A program made the translations under genes and the position numbers. The notes under the pieces are model-generated. The model was not told the origin of the DNA and did not search any database. It worked only from the letters and a program-made list of their open reading frames with translations. Below are positions 8,380 through 20,422 of a stretch of DNA of 64,000 nt, piece after piece (within the stretch, counting starts at the first letter, position 1; every line of letters begins with the position of its first letter). The stretch is from Dyadobacter sp. SG02 (GTDB lineage: Bacteria > Bacteroidota > Bacteroidia > Cytophagales > Spirosomataceae), in assembly GCF_900109045.1 (NCBI RefSeq), contig NZ_FNYL01000006.1:186001-250000 (forward strand). The letters run 5' to 3'.

Positions 8380-9369
8380 ATGACCTCATTTTCAAAGCAC
8401 TTTCTTTTCTTATTTCTCAGCTGCCTGATCGCGTACGCATTCCCGCTACACGCACAGGAACAGCGTTATACCTTCGAAAAGGGACTGATGGGTTCGCCTT
8501 TCAAGCTCGTTTTGTATGCCCAAAATGACTCGATCGCCAAAGTTGCGGCGGATAATGCATTCAAAAGGGTGGAGGAACTGAACGAGATCATGAGCGATTA
8601 CCGCGACGGTAGCGAGATTAACAGGCTCTCGGCAACGTCTGGGAGCGGGAAATGGGTGCCGGTCAGTAAAGACCTTTTCGACATACTGGCTGTTTCGCAG
8701 GACATCAGCGCCAAAACAGGCGGTGTTTTCGACGCGACGCTCGGTCCCGTGGTGCAAATGTGGCGCCACGCGACACGTAAGGGTATTTTCCCGCCCGAGG
8801 ACGAAATCCGCGACGCGCTCGCGCGAACCGGTTATACCAAACTGAAAATGGACACGAAAACACGGAGCATTATGCTGACGCAAAAAGGAATGCGGTTGGA
8901 CATAGGTGGCCTGGGCAAAGGTTATGCGGCCGAAGAGGCCATTAAGGAAGTCAAGAAGCTGGGGATTACTTCGGCCATGATGGACGCGGGAGGGAAAATC
9001 GTCTTGACGAACCCGCCTCCGGGCACGAAAGGCTGGAATATCAATGTCTCCAACGGCAGCGATTCGCTGAAAGCCATGCAGCTATCCAATGTGGCACTCG
9101 CAACTTCGGGCCCGACATACCGCTTCATGGAATACAAAGGTGTACGCTATTCGCATATCGTCGATCCGAAAAGCGGTATCGGGTTGCTTTTTCACGTGCG
9201 CACTACCGTTATTTCTCCGGACGGCACCGTGGCCGACGCGCTGGCGACCGCATTCAGTGTCGCCGGCATCGACCAGAGTAAAAAGTACCTCAAACGTTTC
9301 AAAGGCAGCAGGGTGTGGCTCGTTGAAAAACAGGGCGACCGCGTAGCCGAGTGGAATATGCTTGAATAA
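8380..9369 (+). CDS. apbE: FAD:protein FMN transferase (ApbE family)
   Basis: A 329-residue ApbE-family protein with an N-terminal signal peptide (FLFLFLSCLIAYAFPLHA). The family attaches FMN from FAD to a Thr/Ser of target proteins such as Rnf/Nqr subunits, outside the cytoplasm. Visible signatures are DIGGLGKGYAAEEA in the FAD pocket, SHIVDPKSG and the Mg-binding TVADALATAFSV near the C-terminus. No flavinylated partner gene is adjacent; the next gene on the same strand is a DUF421 protein. Confidence 0.92.
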   Translation: MTSFSKHFLFLFLSCLIAYAFPLHAQEQRYTFEKGLMGSPFKLVLYAQNDSIAKVAADNAFKRVEELNEIMSDYRDGSEINRLSATSGSGKWVPVSKDLFDILAVSQDISAKTGGVFDATLGPVVQMWRHATRKGIFPPEDEIRDALARTGYTKLKMDTKTRSIMLTQKGMRLDIGGLGKGYAAEEAIKEVKKLGITSAMMDAGGKIVLTNPPPGTKGWNINVSNGSDSLKAMQLSNVALATSGPTYRFMEYKGVRYSHIVDPKSGIGLLFHVRTTVISPDGTVADALATAFSVAGIDQSKKYLKRFKGSRVWLVEKQGDRVAEWNMLE

Positions 9370-9432
9370 ATCCGGTCGGCCGGGTAGCTGGTTTGTTTTT
9401 TGCAGATAAGGAGAAAACGAACAGATACCCTT

Positions 9433-9924
9433 ATGGAAACTATTACCCAACTCTTCGGGGAGGGCGAAAACCAGACCGTTTTCCAGATGTCGCTCCGGGC
9501 GGTGGTGATTTTTATCATCACGCTCCTTCTTCTTCGCATTGCCGGAAGGCGCTCTTTCGGCATGAAATCCCCCTTCGATAACATCATCGTGATATTGCTC
9601 GGCGCGATCCTGAGCAGGGCAGTGGTAGGTGCGTCGGAATTTCTGCCGACCATCTCAGCCGCTGCGGTAATCGCCGTTTTGCACCGTCTTGGCGCATGGC
9701 TCGGGACATTACATCTTCGTTTCGGGGCGGTCATCAAAGGTCAAAAAATCATTCTTTTCCGCGACGGGAAGCTTGACCACGACAATATGCGTCGCGCATT
9801 GGTCAGTGAATCAGATCTTTATGCGTGCCTGCGTAACGCTATGCATGTCGAGAGTTTTGATACGATCGAAAGCGCGTACATGGAAAATAATGGCCAGATC
9901 AGCTTTGTGAAAAAGTCGGGGTAA
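9433..9924 (+). CDS. DUF421 / YetF-like membrane protein
   Basis: A 163-residue protein with three hydrophobic N-terminal spans (VVIFIITLLLLRIAGRRSFG, NIIVILLGAILSRAVVG, AAAVIAVLHRLGAWL) followed by the YetF/DUF421 cytoplasmic domain (KGQKIILFRDGKLD, RRALVSESDLYACLR). METITQLFG at 9433 is taken as the start; an in-frame alternative lies at 9400 inside the leader. Role unknown in the family. It follows apbE by 63 bases. Confidence 0.82.
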   Translation: METITQLFGEGENQTVFQMSLRAVVIFIITLLLLRIAGRRSFGMKSPFDNIIVILLGAILSRAVVGASEFLPTISAAAVIAVLHRLGAWLGTLHLRFGAVIKGQKIILFRDGKLDHDNMRRALVSESDLYACLRNAMHVESFDTIESAYMENNGQISFVKKSG

Positions 9925-9951
9925 TAGGATTTAAGCTATAAATATTAGTTT

Positions 9952-9976
9952 CAAATGTATATTTTAAATGCTTGTT
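9952..9976 (+). promoter_or_regulatory. Probable TetR operator upstream of tetR
   Basis: A 25-bp AT-rich site (starts CAAATGTATATTTTAAATG) that matches the reverse complement of 10721-10745, before the tolC-like gene, at 23 of 25 bases. It sits just upstream of the tetR promoter. A further AAATG-rich stretch runs to 10000. Shared sites at both ends of a TetR gene are a classic autoregulation layout. Confidence 0.6.
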
Positions 9977-9997
9977 TAAATTTATCATTTAAAACAT

Positions 9998-10028
9998 TTG
10001 GCATTGTAATTTCAATTGCACAACTTTG
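9998..10028 (+). promoter_or_regulatory. Candidate tetR promoter TTG-N20-CAACTTTG
   Basis: TTG at 9998-10000 and CAACTTTG at 10021-10028 fit the Bacteroidota consensus except for the first base of the -7 box. The -33 TTG overlaps the end of a second AAACATTTG motif, allowing repression by the product. Confidence 0.5.
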
Positions 10029-10085
10029 ATCCGTTGATTCAATAAGCGGCTGCATTCATTAACAAAAACCTAACACACCAGAATC

Positions 10086-10697
10086 GTGAAGTGCGTTACA
10101 GAAAAAAGTGAAGACAAGATAAGGGAAGCGGCGAAGCGTGTTTTTCTGAAAAAGGGTTTTGATGGTACTACCTCGCGTGACATCGCGAAGGAGGCCGATA
10201 TGAATATAGCATTGACCAACTACTATTTCAGAAGCAAGGAGAAGTTGTTTCTTGAAATTTTCAAAGATGTGCTCGAAGAATACTTTCAGAGCATGCTCAC
10301 GATCCTGAACAAGGACATCGATATAAAGGCGAAGATTTCGGAGCTCATCGACAACGATTTCGAAATGATGAAAAAGGAGCCGGACCTGGTGATTTTCATC
10401 ATGAACGAGATTCACAAGTCCCCTCAGCGGCTGTTTCCCGATATGTCGGTGTTCCGGCAGGTAAGGGAAACTTATCTCAAAACGCAGTTGGAGGAAGGGG
10501 TCGCGAACGGAACGTTACGCCCGATGCGCCTCGAAAACATCCTTCCGCTGATCAAATGCGGCGTAGAATTCATCTTCATGGGCAAGGAAATCCATAAGGA
10601 GCTTTTCATGATGAACGACGAGGATTTCGGGAAATACGCCGAAGAACAAAAGGAGCACATTAAGGCAATGGTGTGCAACTATCTGGTGATCGGGTAG
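10086..10697 (+). CDS. TetR/AcrR family transcriptional regulator
   Basis: A 203-residue TetR protein. The N-terminal DNA-binding domain (residues about 10-55) shows IREAAKRVFLKKGFDGTTSRDIAKEADMN and NYYFRSKEKLFLEIF, the canonical TetR helix-turn-helix; the remainder is the helical ligand-binding and dimer domain. It stands directly before the tolC-hlyD-RND operon and probably represses it and itself through the related 25-bp sites at 9952 and 10721. The inducer is unknown. Confidence 0.92.
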   Translation: MKCVTEKSEDKIREAAKRVFLKKGFDGTTSRDIAKEADMNIALTNYYFRSKEKLFLEIFKDVLEEYFQSMLTILNKDIDIKAKISELIDNDFEMMKKEPDLVIFIMNEIHKSPQRLFPDMSVFRQVRETYLKTQLEEGVANGTLRPMRLENILPLIKCGVEFIFMGKEIHKELFMMNDEDFGKYAEEQKEHIKAMVCNYLVIG

Positions 10698-10720
10698 CCA
10701 TTTTTTTTGCCGCTTCATTA

Positions 10721-10745
10721 AACAAACATTTAAAATAAACATTTG
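10721..10745 (-). promoter_or_regulatory. Probable TetR operator upstream of the efflux operon
   Basis: Inverted copy of the site before tetR (23/25 identical). It contains two direct AAACATTT motifs 13 bases apart, outer AACAAA/TTTGTT ends, and ends 8 bases before the tolC-like ATG. An AACATTTG box inside it resembles a -7 element, so binding would cover the promoter. Confidence 0.6.
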
Positions 10746-10753
10746 TTCTAGCC

Positions 10754-12070
10754 ATGAAACACCTGTTCCATGTCACGGGGATGCTATGCCTGATGCTTTT
10801 TCAGCAAACACAGGCGCAAGAGTACGACCTCAACCAATTACTGGATCTGGCCATGAAAAACGATTTCAGCGTGCAGGCGGCCAGGCTCGACGAAGCGAAG
10901 ACGAATGCGAAGATCGACGAGGTGCGTTCGGCGTTGTTACCAAGCCTGAATGTATCGGGGGATTATAAGCGGTATTTCAAAATTCCGGGCCAGGTAGTAC
11001 CGGCGAGTGCATTTGGCGGGCCGGAAGGGGAGTTCACAACGCTGGCCTTCGGGTTGCCGTATAATCTCTCTACTACCGCACAAGTGACTCAGGCACTGTA
11101 CAATCCGTCGGTGAAATATGCGTTGAAAGCGGCGAATCTGAACCGCGAACTGACTTCGCTCAGTACGACCAAAACCAGGGAAGATGTGGCCTATAATGTA
11201 ACAGATGCCTATTACAACCTGGTTACTGTTGTTCAGCAAATGGCTTTCCTCGACAGCAACCTCATCTCGCTCGACCGGCTTTACAAGGTTTCGGATTTGT
11301 TATATCAAAACAAACTCGGTCAGCGCGTGGATGTGGACAGGATACTGATCAACAAAACCAGCACCGAAACCCAGCAGGCGACGTTGAAAGACAATTATAG
11401 TCAGCTGGTTAACCTTTTGAAATACTACGCAGGAATCCCTCAAAGTGATTCTATACGTATATCAATAAGCGTTCGTGATGTGGTGTTGCCGGTTTACGCC
11501 GATTGGGACAAAACGAGGCGTACGGATGTGGCGTTACTGCAAAAACAAAAAGACCTTAACGAATTGCAGGACAAGAATATACGATCGGGCCTGATACCGA
11601 CTGTGAATGCTTACGGTGTAGCCAATATGGCATTCTACGCACAGGGTGGCGAGAACTCGACCTTCCAGGATGTGCCGGGTTACTGGGCCGGTTTGCAGCT
11701 CAACTGGAATGTATTCGACGGACTGGCGCGGAAAGCGAAACGCAGCCAGAATATGATCGACAAGCAGAAACTGGATGTGCAGCTGAAACAAGTTCGGGAG
11801 GTGATTCAAATGGAGGAAAACAATGCCCGCAACAAGTTCGGGGTGGAGCAGAAGAACATCAATGCCAAAAAGGATCAGGTAGCATTGGCGGAGAAGGTGT
11901 ATAAACAAATCCAGCTGCAATTCAAGGAAGGAACCGTGTCGCTCACCGACGTAATCCAGGCCGAAAACAGCCTCCTCGACGCCCAGAGCAACTACCTGAC
12001 CTCCCTCGTGCAGCTCCTGAAAGCCGAACTGGAATGGAAAAAAGCAACCGGGCAACTGGTTCAGAAATAA
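10754..12070 (+). CDS. TolC family outer-membrane efflux protein
   Basis: A 438-residue outer-membrane factor, first gene of the RND efflux operon. A signal peptide ends near QTQAQ; the mature part starts EYDLNQLLDLAMKNDFSVQAARLD and contains the repeated helical hairpins and strand segments of TolC (DVAYNVTDAYYNLVTVVQQ in the first half, VSLTDVIQAENSLLDAQSNYL in the second). It forms the outer-membrane exit duct for the adaptor and pump encoded downstream. The ORF ends 30 bases before a palindromic octamer repeat that separates it from the adaptor gene. Confidence 0.92.
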   Translation: MKHLFHVTGMLCLMLFQQTQAQEYDLNQLLDLAMKNDFSVQAARLDEAKTNAKIDEVRSALLPSLNVSGDYKRYFKIPGQVVPASAFGGPEGEFTTLAFGLPYNLSTTAQVTQALYNPSVKYALKAANLNRELTSLSTTKTREDVAYNVTDAYYNLVTVVQQMAFLDSNLISLDRLYKVSDLLYQNKLGQRVDVDRILINKTSTETQQATLKDNYSQLVNLLKYYAGIPQSDSIRISISVRDVVLPVYADWDKTRRTDVALLQKQKDLNELQDKNIRSGLIPTVNAYGVANMAFYAQGGENSTFQDVPGYWAGLQLNWNVFDGLARKAKRSQNMIDKQKLDVQLKQVREVIQMEENNARNKFGVEQKNINAKKDQVALAEKVYKQIQLQFKEGTVSLTDVIQAENSLLDAQSNYLTSLVQLLKAELEWKKATGQLVQK

Positions 12071-12100
12071 AACAATACTTCATCAACGACTAGAAACAAT

Positions 12101-12300
12101 GATTGAATGATTGAATGATTGAATGAGTGAATGAGTGAATGAATAGAGCATACATTCAGCTGTTCGGCTCGCATATGCTTAGCAAATAAATATTCAGTCA
12201 TCGCTCCCGCGACCCGGTCAGTCATCGCTCCGGCGACCCGGTCAATCATTCGGTCATTCAAAATTGAACCATTCACTCATTCACTCATTCAATCATTCAA
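12101..12300. repeat. Palindromic octamer-repeat element with 24-bp tandem core (locus A)
   Basis: Left arm: GATTGAAT three times and GAGTGAAT twice. Right arm: the reverse complement, giving a perfect 31-bp inverted repeat (12111-12141 with 12270-12300). Between them is a tandem 24-bp core (12195-12218 and 12219-12242, one mismatch) rich in CATCGCTCC and GACCCGGT. The element lies between two genes of one operon; the adaptor ATG follows it by four bases. A related element is at 54125-54354. Confidence 0.9.
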
Positions 12301-12304
12301 CATT

Positions 12305-13354
12305 ATGAAACGTCTATTCATCTTCCTGGGAATTATTGCCGTGCTGGGGCTTACGGCGGCGAAGTTGCTGAGCAACAAGGAAAAAACGGAGCAGAAAGTA
12401 TATATCCCCGATCCCGATCCGAAAGTGGGGGTGAAGGTAGCGGTTGCGGAACTGCGCGATCTGTCGCAGGAATCAGGTTTTTTGGGTTCGTTTAACCCGA
12501 ACCGGAAGGCGGAAATACGTCCGCAAGCGGGTGGAGAAATTCTGAAACTAAATGTTGATGTAGGCCAGCATGTAGCTGCCGGACAGCTTATCGCCAAAAT
12601 CGACGACGAGCAGCTGCATTACCAGGTGGAGGCATTGCAGGTGACTTTGGAAGGTTACCAGAATGATTTGAAACGTTACGAAGCGCTGGTAAAAGGCGAC
12701 GCGACGCCGGCGGTGAATGTAGAAAGGACGGAATTGAGTATCCGCAGCACACAGGCGCAGATCAAGCAATTGAACAAACAGATTAAAAACACGAGCATTA
12801 TCGCACCGTTTAGCGGCATTATAACCGCCAAAATGGTTGAAAAAGGCTCGGTAGTAAGCCAGGGAACGCCTATTGCGGAGATTACCGATATTTCCTCGCT
12901 GAAACTGGTGGTGAATATCCCGGAGAAATCAGTGAATGAGTTCAAGACCGGTAAGGGCATTCCCGTACGTACGGATGTGTACCCGCATGCGAACTTCAAT
13001 GGCCGGGTGACGATGGTAGCAGCCCAGGGCGACGAGGCGCATAACTATCCGGTGGAAATTACCGTGCAAAATTCAAATGCTAACCCATTGAAAGCAGGCA
13101 TGTACGGCTCGATCGCGAGCGCAGCGCGCGTGAAGGGCGAGGCTTTGGCAGTGCCGCGGCAGGCCATTATGGGCTCGGCGAAGCAGCCGCAGCTGTATGT
13201 GGTCGAAAACGGCAAGGCATCATTGCGCGATGTGAGCGTAGGCGCGACGACGAACGAATACTATGAGATTACCAAAGGCCTGAAAGCCGGGGACCACGTC
13301 GTAACCAGCGGGCAGATCAATTTGCAAAACGGAACGTCGGTTGTAGCACAGTAA
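12305..13354 (+). CDS. RND efflux periplasmic adaptor (HlyD/MFP family)
   Basis: A 349-residue membrane fusion protein. A short N-terminal membrane anchor (IFLGIIAVLGLTAAKLL) is followed by a biotinyl-lipoyl half-motif (GGEILKLNVDVGQHVAAGQLIAKID), a coiled-coil hairpin around residues 100-160, the second lipoyl half (IIAPFSGIITAKMVEKGSVV), a beta-barrel and a membrane-proximal domain (GLKAGDHVVTSGQINLQNG). It links the pump at 13376 to the TolC-like channel. An octamer palindrome ends just before its start codon and could alter expression relative to tolC. Confidence 0.93.
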   Translation: MKRLFIFLGIIAVLGLTAAKLLSNKEKTEQKVYIPDPDPKVGVKVAVAELRDLSQESGFLGSFNPNRKAEIRPQAGGEILKLNVDVGQHVAAGQLIAKIDDEQLHYQVEALQVTLEGYQNDLKRYEALVKGDATPAVNVERTELSIRSTQAQIKQLNKQIKNTSIIAPFSGIITAKMVEKGSVVSQGTPIAEITDISSLKLVVNIPEKSVNEFKTGKGIPVRTDVYPHANFNGRVTMVAAQGDEAHNYPVEITVQNSNANPLKAGMYGSIASAARVKGEALAVPRQAIMGSAKQPQLYVVENGKASLRDVSVGATTNEYYEITKGLKAGDHVVTSGQINLQNGTSVVAQ

Positions 13355-13375
13355 CAACACTTCATCAACAAGCTC

Positions 13376-16300
13376 ATGAAATTCATTGAAACCATATTGA
13401 AACGCCCTTCGATGATCATCGTGTTGTTCGCGATCCTGTTCATCGGCGGGTTGGCTTCTTACAATCAGCTCAGCTATGTGCTGTTACCGGAATTTTCTGT
13501 TCCTACTATTACCATTACCACATTATATCCAGGCGCGGCGCCCACGGAGGTAGAGGCCGAGGTCAGCAAGAAGATCGAGGATGCGGTGTCCGGCCTGGAT
13601 AATATTGAAGATGTGACTTCCAAATCGATGGAAAGCGCGTCGCTTGTCATCGTGCAATTCAAGGCGGGTGCCGACATCGATAAGGCATTGGAAGATGCCC
13701 AGCGGGATGTGAACAATATGCTCAGCGACCTGCCCGACGATGCGGAAACTCCCTCGTTGTCCAAAATCTCGCCCAGCGACCAGCCCATTATGCAGTTGCT
13801 TGCTACTTCGAGCCTGCCTAATGAAGTTTTTTACCAGCAGGTGGAGGACAAATACCTGCCGATGTTGCAGCAGATCGAAGGCGTGGCCGAAATTACCATG
13901 ACCGGCGGCGACCAGCGCGAGATCAGGATTAATGTTAATAATGATAAACTACGGTTCTACGGACTATCGCTTTTGCAGGTAACCCAGGCCATTAACCAGG
14001 CCAATCTTGATTTTCCGACGGGGAAAGTCAAAAATACCTCCGAGAATATGACGCTTCGCCTTGCAGGCAAGTTCGCCTCGCTCGATGACATCCGTAACCT
14101 GGTAATCACGTCACCCGTAAGCAACAGCCCCATCCGCGTAGGCGACGTGGCCGACATCACCGACGGCCTGACCGACGCCGAAAGTATCAGCCGGTACAAC
14201 GGCGTGAATGGTATTGGTTTGTTTATCAAGAAACAGTCCGATGCGAATGCGGTCGAGATCAGTAAATCGGTGCAGGCGAAGCTGGCTTCCATTGAGAAAG
14301 CCAGTGCGAAGGACAAAATCAAATTCGCGATCGCTTACGACAGTTCGATATTCACGCTGGAATCTGTGGAGGCGGTAACGCATGACCTGGTGATCGCGGT
14401 GATCCTCGTGGCCGTGGTAATGCTCCTCTTCCTGCACAGTTTCCGGAATGCATTCATCGTGATGGTCTCGGTACCGGCGTCGCTTATTGCCGCATTCCTT
14501 TTTATGTATGTAATGGGCTATTCGCTCAACCTGATGACGCTTCTCGCGCTCTCGCTCGTGATCGGTATCCTGGTCGATGACTCCATTGTAATCCTGGAAA
14601 ACATCCAGCGGCATTTGGAAATGGGTAAAAGCGCCTGGGACGCGACGGTCGACGGCGTGACCGAAATCGGTTTTGCTGCATTGGCCATTACGCTCGTGAT
14701 CGTGGTTGTTTTTGTGCCGATTACCTTCGTGAATTCGGTGATTGCTGACCTTCTGAGGCAGTTTTCATTGACGGTCGCATTCGCTACGATGGTCAGTTTG
14801 CTGGTGAGTTTCACATTAACTCCGTGGATGACGTCCAAAATGGCGAAGGTCGAACGTCTTAATCCAAAAAATCCGGCGCAGGCATTCCTGATCTGGTTTG
14901 AAAAAGGTTTGACAGCAATCACAAAATGGTACCACGGCTCCCTGGAATGGGTGCTGGGGCACAAACTGGCTTTCTCGGGCATACTGGTGGCGATCGTCGT
15001 CATGACCGGCTGGGTGATGGGCCTGGGCATTATCGGCTCGGAGTTCGTGGCCGAAGGCGACCAGGGAAAATTCCTGCTCACGATGAAGCTCGACAAAAGT
15101 GCCTCATTGCAACAGAACAACCTTACGGCACGAAGCATTGAAGACTATCTGCGCAAGAAACCGGAGGTAAAAACGATTTTCGCCAACGTCGGTGGGGCGA
15201 GTACCGGACTGAACAGCTCGGGCCGCGGCGAAACCAACCGCACAGAGCTGACCGTGGAACTGATCCCGGTAACAGAACGCAAGAATGCGCAGCCGACAGA
15301 AGACTATATGCTTTCCGTGCGCAAGGAACTGGAACAAAAATTCGCAGGCGTTGAATTCAACTCCGCAGCCATCGGAATGGTGAATTCCGGAACGGCGCCC
15401 ATTGAAGTATTCCTGAGCGGTGATAACCTCGATAAGATCCTGGCTGCCGCGAACGATCTCGCGAACCGCCTGCGGAAAACACCCGGGGCAAACGACGTGA
15501 ACGTGTCGGTGGAAGCGGGTAACCCCGAGGTCCGCGTGGATATCGACCGTGAAAAAATGGCGAAACTCGGACTGGACATTCAAACCGTCGGTGCGACTAT
15601 GCAGAATGCATTCGCCGGGAACGACGATTCCAAATTCCGGGATGGGGGAGAGGACTACGACATCCGCATTATGCTCGACGCGTTCGATCGCAAAAATCCG
15701 GAAGATGTGAAGGCGATTACATTTTATAGTCCGGTTGCTAAACAATCCGTGCAGCTGGCACAGTTTGCGGATGTGACACTGAGCACCGGGCCAAGTATTG
15801 TTGAGCGTAAAAACCGTCGCTCATCCGTCACAGTCACCGCCAATACATTAGGGATTGGATCGGGAACTTTGGTGAGTAATATTCAAGCCGGTTTAAAGGA
15901 AAATCCGCTCCCGGACGACATTATACTTACCTGGGGCGGCGATGCCAAGAACCAGAGCGAAGGTTTCGGTTCGCTGGGGCTGGCGATGCTGGCGGGGCTC
16001 ATGCTCGTGTATTTCATCATGGTGTTGCTCTACGACAGCTTCGTGTACCCGTTCGTGGTATTGTTTTCGATCCCGGTAGCGGTGATCGGCGCGTTGCTGG
16101 CGCTGGCGTTGTCATCTTCCAATATCGGGATATTCGCCATGCTCGGAATGCTGATGCTGATCGGCCTCGTGGTAAAGAATGCGATTCTGATCGTCGACTT
16201 CGCCAACCAGCAAAAGGCGGAAGGGATACCTTTCAGACAGGCGATCCTCATTGCCGGTGAAGAACGTCTCCGTCCGATCCTGATGACGACTATCGCGATG

Positions 16301-16522
16301 GTGATCGGGATGGTGCCGATCGCGACGGCAACCGGCGCCGGGGCCGAATGGAAGAACTCGCTGGCCTGGGTACTGATCGGTGGTTTGACGAGCTCGATGC
16401 TCCTTACGATCTACCTCGTGCCGATGGCATACTATTTGGTAGACAGGTTAGGGGAAAAGTGGAATGCATGGAGAGCGAAGTCAGGCAGGGTGCGGGAAAG
16501 CGTCGCAGTGGAAGAAATTTAA
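13376..16522 (+). CDS. RND efflux pump permease (AcrB/HAE1-like)
   Basis: A 1048-residue inner-membrane proton antiporter. TM1 follows LKRPSMIIVLFAILF; two large periplasmic loops flank TM2-TM6. The proton-relay acidic pair is in GILVDDSIVILENIQR (TM4) and the Lys in GLVVKNAILIVDFANQ (TM10), so the pump looks functional. It lies 21 bases after the adaptor in the TolC-adaptor-pump order. The substrate is unknown; the TetR gene in front suggests induction by a hydrophobic compound. Confidence 0.95.
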   Translation: MKFIETILKRPSMIIVLFAILFIGGLASYNQLSYVLLPEFSVPTITITTLYPGAAPTEVEAEVSKKIEDAVSGLDNIEDVTSKSMESASLVIVQFKAGADIDKALEDAQRDVNNMLSDLPDDAETPSLSKISPSDQPIMQLLATSSLPNEVFYQQVEDKYLPMLQQIEGVAEITMTGGDQREIRINVNNDKLRFYGLSLLQVTQAINQANLDFPTGKVKNTSENMTLRLAGKFASLDDIRNLVITSPVSNSPIRVGDVADITDGLTDAESISRYNGVNGIGLFIKKQSDANAVEISKSVQAKLASIEKASAKDKIKFAIAYDSSIFTLESVEAVTHDLVIAVILVAVVMLLFLHSFRNAFIVMVSVPASLIAAFLFMYVMGYSLNLMTLLALSLVIGILVDDSIVILENIQRHLEMGKSAWDATVDGVTEIGFAALAITLVIVVVFVPITFVNSVIADLLRQFSLTVAFATMVSLLVSFTLTPWMTSKMAKVERLNPKNPAQAFLIWFEKGLTAITKWYHGSLEWVLGHKLAFSGILVAIVVMTGWVMGLGIIGSEFVAEGDQGKFLLTMKLDKSASLQQNNLTARSIEDYLRKKPEVKTIFANVGGASTGLNSSGRGETNRTELTVELIPVTERKNAQPTEDYMLSVRKELEQKFAGVEFNSAAIGMVNSGTAPIEVFLSGDNLDKILAAANDLANRLRKTPGANDVNVSVEAGNPEVRVDIDREKMAKLGLDIQTVGATMQNAFAGNDDSKFRDGGEDYDIRIMLDAFDRKNPEDVKAITFYSPVAKQSVQLAQFADVTLSTGPSIVERKNRRSSVTVTANTLGIGSGTLVSNIQAGLKENPLPDDIILTWGGDAKNQSEGFGSLGLAMLAGLMLVYFIMVLLYDSFVYPFVVLFSIPVAVIGALLALALSSSNIGIFAMLGMLMLIGLVVKNAILIVDFANQQKAEGIPFRQAILIAGEERLRPILMTTIAMVIGMVPIATATGAGAEWKNSLAWVLIGGLTSSMLLTIYLVPMAYYLVDRLGEKWNAWRAKSGRVRESVAVEEI

Positions 16523-19297
<2,775 letters not shown>

Positions 19298-19301
<4 letters not shown>

Positions 19302-20308
19302 AAGAAAAGCTATTCATAACAGGGGCCAGCGGATTTATAGGTTACCACCTGGTAGCGTCGGCACTCGAAGCGGGCATGGAAGTCCATGCGGCGGTGAGGC
19401 CAAGCAGCGACCTGAGTTTCCTGAAAAAGCTGAATGCAGATCCGAAGGACCTTGTGTATGTGAATGCTGATTTCAGTTCCAAAGATAAATTGACGAAGCT
19501 GCTGGAAGATGGGGGCTATTCCTACATCATCCACGCGGCGGGAGTGACCAAAGCCAAAACCGCCGGCGCCTATAACCTGGTCAATGCGGAATATTCGCTG
19601 AATCTGGCGCAGGCTGCCGTGTCTGCGGATATTCCGTTGAAGCGGTTTGTGTTTTTGAGCAGCCTCGCGGCATTAGGCCCCGCGGCTTACAATGCGGCCC
19701 AGCCCATTACAGAAGAAACCTTGCCTGTTCCGGTGACGGATTACGGAAGAAGCAAGCTGCTGGCCGAGCAATATCTGAAAGAGGTAAATGGCCTGCCGCT
19801 GAGCATTATCCGCCCGACAGCAGTGTATGGCCCCGGCGAAAAGGACTTGTTTGTTCTTTTTAAAACACTCAGCAAAGGCCTCGATGCCTACATCGGCAAA
19901 GGACCGCAAAGATTGAGTTTCGTGTATGTAACAGACCTCGTGACGGCTACTATGGCGGCATTGAGGGAAACGGAGAAGGAAATTACGGTTTACAATATCT
20001 CGGACGGACAGGCATACGACCGTTACGCATTGGCAGACCAGTTCAGGGCGATCAGCGGGAAGCAGATTTTCCGCACGCACCTGCCGCTGCTGCTGGTCGA
20101 AACGATCGCCCGGTTCCTGGATCTTGTTTATGCAAATTCATCAACAACACCGGTTTTAAACCAAGAAAAACTAAAAGAACTCACAGCCCCTAACTGGATC
20201 TGTAGTATAGATGCGGCCCGAAGTCGCCTGCATTACCAACCGCAATACAATCTGCACCGAGGCCTCGCAGAGACATTGACCTGGTATAAGGAGAACAAGT
20301 GGCTTTAA
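19298..20308 (+). CDS. NAD-dependent epimerase/dehydratase, candidate ceramide reductase (CerR-like)
   Basis: A 336-residue extended short-chain dehydrogenase. The Rossmann motif is ITGASGFIGYHLV at the N-terminus, the catalytic pair Y149-xxx-K153 in TDYGRSKLLAEQ, with Ser in FLSSLAALG, followed by IIRPTAVYGPGEKD. In Caulobacter a protein of this type (CerR) reduces the 3-keto group after N-acylation. It is third in the overlapping SPT operon. Reduction of 3-ketosphinganine before acylation is an alternative. Confidence 0.8.
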
Positions 20309-20422
20309 CTATCGTACCCGCTTGATCATCAGCTGCGGCCGGTAAATCTGCCGGCAGGTATGCAGCGTACATGATTTTCAAACAAGCAGAGGACAGCCAA
20401 AACACGTGACGAACGTTCCAAC

